Positions 60,190 through 64,000 of a DNA stretch of 64,000 nucleotides are shown piece after piece; the stretch's first letter is position 1, and each line of letters begins with the position of its first letter. Position numbers and translations under genes: made by a program. This DNA comes from Leptothermofonsia sp049200465 (GTDB lineage Bacteria > Cyanobacteriota > Cyanobacteriia > Leptolyngbyales > Leptolyngbyaceae). Below the pieces are notes generated by a model. The model saw only the letters and a program-made list of their open reading frames with translations, ran no database searches and had not been told where the DNA came from. Where the stretch lies: NCBI RefSeq assembly GCF_049200465.1, contig NZ_CP120836.1:1922001-1986000 (forward strand). The letters are read 5' to 3'.

Positions 60190-60620
60190 ATTGAACGTCT
60201 GATACTCAATACGAAGTGGTCAACCGCCGTCCACAGCCAGATTTTGTTTTTTTGATCCAACAAATGTTTCTAATTCATCGAGTTCGCCAACCTCAGGAAT
60301 GGTTTGAGGGGCATAGGCATCCGGCAAATTTTGCCCCACTTGCTCAACCCAATCGATCACCATTGTATGATGCACTCCCTTCACCCGTTCGATCGCTCGA
60401 AACCCTGAACCATTGACATACATTTTGAGGCATTCTCGCTTGAACTCATCTGGGTATCCTTTCAGAGGGTCATAGAGGTCAATGAATTGGCGACCACAAT
60501 CAACACAGATGTGATTTTGCTTACCTCGTTTCTTTCCGTTCTTACGGATATGACTGGAACCGTATTCAGGGCATTGCCTGAAAATTCCCCCTAATTCATA
60601 CCTCTATTCTGCAACGCTCG
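60190..60620 (-). pseudogene. IS1-family element remnant
   Basis: From the right end (GCGTTGCAGAATA at about 60608-60618, minus strand) the frame reads EYGSSHIRKNGKKRGKQNHI, CVDCGRQFIDLYDPLKGYPD, MYVNGSGFRAIERVKGVHHT, GELDELETFVGSKK. A shift at the A7C run near 60247 then leads to IWLWTAVDHF. The rest of the DDE domain is lost. Its terminal GCGTTGC sequence matches the 80-bp elements. Confidence 0.8.
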
Positions 60621-60753
60621 TTTCGACTGCTGCTACTGCCACCTTGTCTACCAGTGTCAAAAGCTTATCAACGTTTTCAGTTGTTGCGAGAGAATCGATG
60701 TACTTGAAGCCCATTGCTTCATTCTCCTGAAACGTGGACAATCCCTGCAACTC

Positions 60754-61245
60754 TCACTGGGGTGTAGCAGGTCTGGCTTGTTGCATCGGCTCAAATTCGT
60801 AGACACCACCATCTGCAAACAGCGATAGAAATAAATGACCATCTTTGATTACATACGATCGCACAAATTTCCAATCTTTAACCAGGCGATCGTGCAGCGA
60901 ACCGGGTGGGCATAAAGCGCGGGTAAGTGCCAGCGGACCAAACAGAAGTTGATTGGGTTCAGGTGCTTTCCAGGTGCTGCGTCCCCGGTTGCAGTCGAAT
61001 CGCACGTTTACACTATTGTCAGCATTGAAAGCGATTGTGTAGTTCGTTCTGTCGTCAGGAGTTAGTACTGTATCATCACCACCCTGAAATTTCACCAATT
61101 GCCAGGACGTTTTGCTAAGGTCATCGGGCTGGTTTGCTATGTTAGATGATGCCAATTTTGAATTGGCAGCGCGTTCGACGAGATCGAGGCGAGTTTTCAA
61201 GGGATCGGCTGTCATTTGGGAACCCCGATCAAGTGTAAACATCAT
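60754..61245 (-). CDS. META-domain protein
   Basis: 163 residues. Residues 45-150 form a META/HslJ-like domain: LSKTSWQLVKFQGGDDTVL, YTIAFNADNSVNVRFDCNRG, and LLFGPLALTRALCPP, with DGGVYEFEP near the end. Such domains are usually in lipoproteins or secreted proteins. Here no signal peptide is visible at either possible start (61245 or 61215), so the natural N terminus may be lost. It is on the same strand as the broken esterase upstream. Confidence 0.75.
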   Translation of the reverse strand: MMFTLDRGSQMTADPLKTRLDLVERAANSKLASSNIANQPDDLSKTSWQLVKFQGGDDTVLTPDDRTNYTIAFNADNSVNVRFDCNRGRSTWKAPEPNQLLFGPLALTRALCPPGSLHDRLVKDWKFVRSYVIKDGHLFLSLFADGGVYEFEPMQQARPATPQ

Positions 61246-61275
61246 CAGATCTGAGCGATCGGGATTGTAGGGTAT

Positions 61276-62744
61276 TCATTGCGGTAGGCCCACCCCATTG
61301 GGGTTACCGTTCTTAACAAAATTGACAATGTAGCTACGAAACTCCCGTCCCGCCTCCCAGTCTTTTCGAGTCATGTTTCTGCCATAGCGGACATTCAAAT
61401 TGTCAAAGAGGTAGGGTAACTCACTTGCGTGGGAAGCCCCTCTCACCTTTGGTCGCAACGATTCAGCCACATAACCAAAGCGGTATAACCAGGCTGGTTT
61501 TCCAGCCGCCGTCATTTGCCTTGCTACAAACCGCGCCGGTTCATGCATTGTTATGTCAACCCCGATCGTAAAAACAATCTCAGCAGGTTTCAGCGTCCCT
61601 TTTGGATCGTAAACAGCACGCGCCTTCGCTGCATCAGCACCAAAAAATGAAAAGGGATCTTTAAGCAGCGGCAGAGTTCTAGGCAGATCGGCACTGGTGC
61701 TGCCAATCAAAATCGGTACGTGGATTGCCTGCCCTCGACTCAGGCGCTCTCCGGGGTTTGCCATCACAACCTCGCCATCAAATATAGGACCTCCCGTATA
61801 GGTTGGCGTTTTTTTGACCAGGGATGTCATTATGATATCTTTTGCAATGATCTCGGCGGGTAATGCCCGCAGGGCTTTCAGGGCATCTACTCCGATGCTG
61901 TTAATCTCCACACTCTCTGCAAACAAAATGCCACTTTCTTCAGCAGATGGCAGTTCGGGTGTCCTTTCCCTCAGCTTTTGCCCTCCCAAAATGTAGGTGC
62001 GCCCGCCACCCGACAGAACCACAGCACGTTGAAACAACCCTCTTGCCGCTTCCGAGGTGAGCCAATGCATGATTGAAATACCACCCGCCGACTCGCCCAC
62101 CAGCGTCACCTGCTTTGGAGCGCCACCAAATGCAGCAACGTTGCGCTGCACCAATTTAGGGCGGCAAGTTGATCGAGAAAGCCATAGTTTGCCAGTGGTT
62201 TTTCGTTGGCAGCAGTCAGTGCTGGATGGGCAAAGAAACCAAAGCGGCTGAGGCGGTAATTAAGGCTGACTACAACTACACCCTGTCGCGAGATCGCACT
62301 CCCGTCATACAGTGGCGTTGACGAACCACCATTGACGAAAGCACCGCCGTGAATCCAGACCATGACTGGCAATTTCTCACCGGTTTTGATCTGGGCGGGT
62401 CGCCAGACATTCACAACTAAGCAATCCTCGGCTGGAGTTGTGCCTGGTGGTGCAGCATCGCTGGGGTCAGGCACTTGCATACAATCGTGCCCGTACTCAA
62501 TTGTTTTACGTACCCCTGTCCAGGATTGAACAGGCCGGGGAGGTTGCCAGCGCAAGTCGCCGACGGGTGGTGCGGCTTAAGGAATCTCCTTAAACGACAG
62601 CACATCACCTGATATAGCACCTTCGATCGTTCCAGCATCGATCTTCACGATCTTGTTGGTTATCTGAGCTGCAACGGGTGTAATCAACTCAATTGCAGTG
62701 AATGACGACGCTGCTATTGTTGTCGTTTGTATACGGTTCCTCAT
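61276..62744 (-). pseudogene. Type B carboxylesterase, broken by nonsense and frameshift
   Basis: From ATG 62744 the frame reads MRNRIQTTTIAASSF and then VKIDAGTIEGAISG, and hits TAA at 62577-62579 where Tyr/Phe is expected (KEIP-x-AAPPVGDLRW). The next part, PAEDCLVVNVWRP then MVWIHGGAFVNGGSS (oxyanion hole), runs to ALNW. A one-base deletion near 62157 shifts the frame. VQRNVAAFGGAPKQVTLVGE then SAGG (nucleophile Ser) continues to 61276. The His/Glu region is near the end. Without both lesions the protein would be about 488 residues and secreted. Confidence 0.82.
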
Positions 62745-62926
62745 ACAACCCTTCATTTATTCCTGGCAGCAGCCAGTACCCAATGGCACAGTTTCCTAAT
62801 ACTTTCCCATATGGTTGGGACTGCTCGGTGGGCTCTTAACAATCTATACAGGCATGGGGTGGGCGTATTATGGATTGAAATTCACCTATTCTATTCCAGT
62901 GCCATTCATCCTTAATTTAATTTGTC

Positions 62927-63033
62927 TAGTGTTGCAAACACTAAATTTTGCAACATGGGGGAGTGGGGGCTTCGTCCCCAGAAGGGGGTTTCACCCCCTC
63001 CACCCCCTTCAAAACTTTTGTTTTGATCTACTA
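62927..63033. repeat. C-rich hairpin repeat, type B ends
   Basis: TAGTGTTGCAAACACTAAAT to TTTGTTTTGATCTACTA, with GGGGGCTTCGTCCCC and AAGGGGGTTTCACCCCCT hairpins. It is the best type B copy; its end is 16 bp before the DUF1823 start. 62745-62926 contains no recognisable gene. Confidence 0.8.
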
Positions 63034-63049
63034 GCTACTTACCAAGCCT

Positions 63050-63406
63050 ATGACTGATTTACCACCACTTACCCCTGAAACGATTTGGGGAATCATCAAA
63101 GACACCATTGACGACGCCACCGCCAATGCACTGGTTTGGCATTACCTGGGTTATCGGCTTAATTCAGATGGAACCTGGGATTGCTCCGCCGTTGCTCCAG
63201 AATGGCGAGAGGAATATCCAGAACCCCCTGATTTCATTGAGAGCCGTCCAGCAACAGTTAAGCTGACCCGCTCTATTCCAAAAGAGAACAAGCAATTGCT
63301 TAAGGAAAAGCTGGGGTTTGAAGGCTACAAGGTTGATGAATTAGTGCCGCGCAAAACCCGCCGGGCAACGATCGCCAACTGGCTTCTCAGCTACATGCAT
63401 AGTTAA
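63050..63406 (+). CDS. DUF1823 family protein
   Basis: The 118-residue protein starts MTDLPPLTPETIWGIIKDTI and contains NALVWHYLGYRLNSDGTWDC and VAPEWREEYPEPPDFIESRP, typical of the cyanobacterial DUF1823 family of unknown function. There is no signal peptide or membrane helix. A hairpin repeat ends 16 bp before the ATG and could supply the upstream transcript leader. The stop overlaps the lexA stop by 4 bp on the opposite strand (TTAA). Confidence 0.85.
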   Translation: MTDLPPLTPETIWGIIKDTIDDATANALVWHYLGYRLNSDGTWDCSAVAPEWREEYPEPPDFIESRPATVKLTRSIPKENKQLLKEKLGFEGYKVDELVPRKTRRATIANWLLSYMHS

Positions 63407-64000
63407 GACGCCCGCTTGAAGCGCCAGACACCGACGAGAACCCCCTGGATATCAACCTGGCTGGCAGGTAACTCGATTACCGGGTAAGCATCCCGATCCG
63501 GGTTGCCCGGTTCCAGTGTGACTTTGCTGCCCTTGCGACTGTAGTACTTGAGGGTGGTTTGTCCGTTGACATGAGCGGCAACAATCGTACCGTTTTTAAT
63601 GGATTTGGGATCGGTAACCGGCTCCATGATGACCACATCTCCATCATCGATCAGGGCATCGATCATGCTGAGCCCTCTGACCCTGAGCGCAAAGTAACGG
63701 GGATTGAGGAGCAGATTTGAGAAGTCAAGATGTTCAACTTCCACATCATCCTGGAAGGTTTCGACCAAACCTGTGGCTGCGATCGCCCCCCGAATCGGTA
63801 CTCCTGGAGAACTTGCATGCAACAAGCGAATGGTTCGAGCTTTACCTTCGCTCCAGTCGATATACCCCTTTGCTCTCAAGTGCTCCAGGCGACTCTGTAC
63901 CGGAGCAGGGGACTTCAACCCCATCGCTCGCATCATCTGACGGATGGAGGGCGAGTGTTGATTTGCTCGAATATACTCTACAAGCCAGTCATATAGCTCT
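63403..64000 (-). CDS. lexA: LexA-family repressor, 5' end outside window
   Basis: The frame is open to the window edge and covers about 198 residues. The winged-helix DNA-binding part includes SPSIRQMMRAMGLKSPAPVQ and HLRAKGYIDWSEGKARTIRL. The S24 peptidase domain has RGLSMIDALIDDGDVVIM (catalytic Ser) and TTLKYYSRKGSKVTLEPGN (catalytic Lys). At the self-cleavage site the usual Ala-Gly is GAIAATGLVETF here, with Thr where Gly is expected. In cyanobacteria LexA often regulates carbon and redox genes rather than a classical SOS response. The N-terminal roughly 10-20 residues lie beyond position 64000. Confidence 0.9.
   Translation of the reverse strand, partial: ELYDWLVEYIRANQHSPSIRQMMRAMGLKSPAPVQSRLEHLRAKGYIDWSEGKARTIRLLHASSPGVPIRGAIAATGLVETFQDDVEVEHLDFSNLLLNPRYFALRVRGLSMIDALIDDGDVVIMEPVTDPKSIKNGTIVAAHVNGQTTLKYYSRKGSKVTLEPGNPDRDAYPVIELPASQVDIQGVLVGVWRFKRAS

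Noticed and set aside
3750..62579. In several broken genes a stop stands where Tyr is expected (integrase WPY, dual-OB SLY, IS1 LQQY, esterase EIPY), hinting at stop-codon reassignment to Tyr
   Set aside because: Other lesions replace Trp (IS4-like at about 14370, IS1 at about 4360), Leu and Ser, and all intact genes end normally with TAA, TAG and TGA. Tyr codons are one change from TAA and TAG, so this is ordinary decay in a small sample.
1..64000. tRNA, rRNA or known riboswitch genes
   Set aside because: No cloverleaf-like sequences with T-loop GTTCRANNC and matching stems, no rRNA and no recognisable riboswitch core were found by eye. Short hairpins exist, but all are explained by repeats or terminators. 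A tRNAscan-SE and Rfam search would settle this.

Overview
The window is from a cyanobacterial chromosome, most likely a filamentous Leptolyngbya/Oscillatoria-type organism. The evidence is the many GCGATCGC (HIP1) palindromes, an NDH-1 subunit gene (ndhH), DUF1823 and DUF2808 genes, a Ser/Thr kinase with WD40 repeats, and a HetC-like exporter carrying a cyclic-nucleotide-binding-like domain. The genus cannot be fixed from sequence alone.

Layout. 1-3.5 kb is housekeeping: a WecA/TagO/MraY-type sugar-phosphate transferase, cinA, a 44-residue protein and aroQ. 3.5-5.1 kb holds scrambled pieces of an integron-type integrase, split by a decayed IS1-family element. 5.2-11.0 kb is one very large alpha-2-macroglobulin lipoprotein gene. 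11.3-13.1 kb is a tight DUF488 / DUF488 / dual-OB-like trio, two members broken, ending in an attC-like site. 13.1-15.7 kb is a pile-up of IS630, IS4-like and IS1 elements. ndhH follows at 15.8-17.0 kb, then more IS debris and a secreted Cys-rich protein behind direct repeats (19.3 kb), then cysH (21 kb). 22-28 kb is an IS4-like element that truncates the relic of a contractile injection system (LysM, gpD, gpV, PAAR, gp25, gpJ, AAA+ ATPase), which is broken at several points. 28-36 kb has a methyltransferase, a TIGR03790 protein and, on the minus strand, an apparent operon of Ser/Thr kinase-WD40, polyferredoxin membrane protein and FHA-flavin reductase-ferredoxin. 37-43 kb has a PAS-only sensor, unknown proteins and an RTX protein. 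43.6-54.3 kb is a type I export operon (rotamase, ABC exporter, HlyD) followed by small secreted or unknown proteins, an RTX/CHRD protein and a DUF2808 protein. 55-64 kb has a Kef-type antiporter, an outer-membrane barrel, a penicillin-acylase-like hydrolase, a META protein, a broken carboxylesterase, DUF1823 and lexA (runs off the end).

Dispersed repeats dominate the non-coding DNA. At least fourteen copies of a 75-130 bp element share a core of one or two strong hairpins (GGGGGCTTCGCCCCC and AGGGGTTCCACCCCT) but carry several different terminal inverted repeats. A second family, about 80 bp long with GGYGTTGCTGAA ends, shares its ends with local IS1-family remnants, and one copy has a clear 9-bp target duplication. 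Single-base lesions are frequent in the accessory genes. Some lie in homopolymers and could be assembly errors; others, such as nonsense codons, the 29-bp duplication and the deletion junction, could not.

The most interesting systems are the kinase/polyferredoxin/FHA-reductase operon, the DUF488-dual-OB module with its attC-like end next to integron-integrase debris, the decayed injection system, and the exporter with its possible cargo genes.
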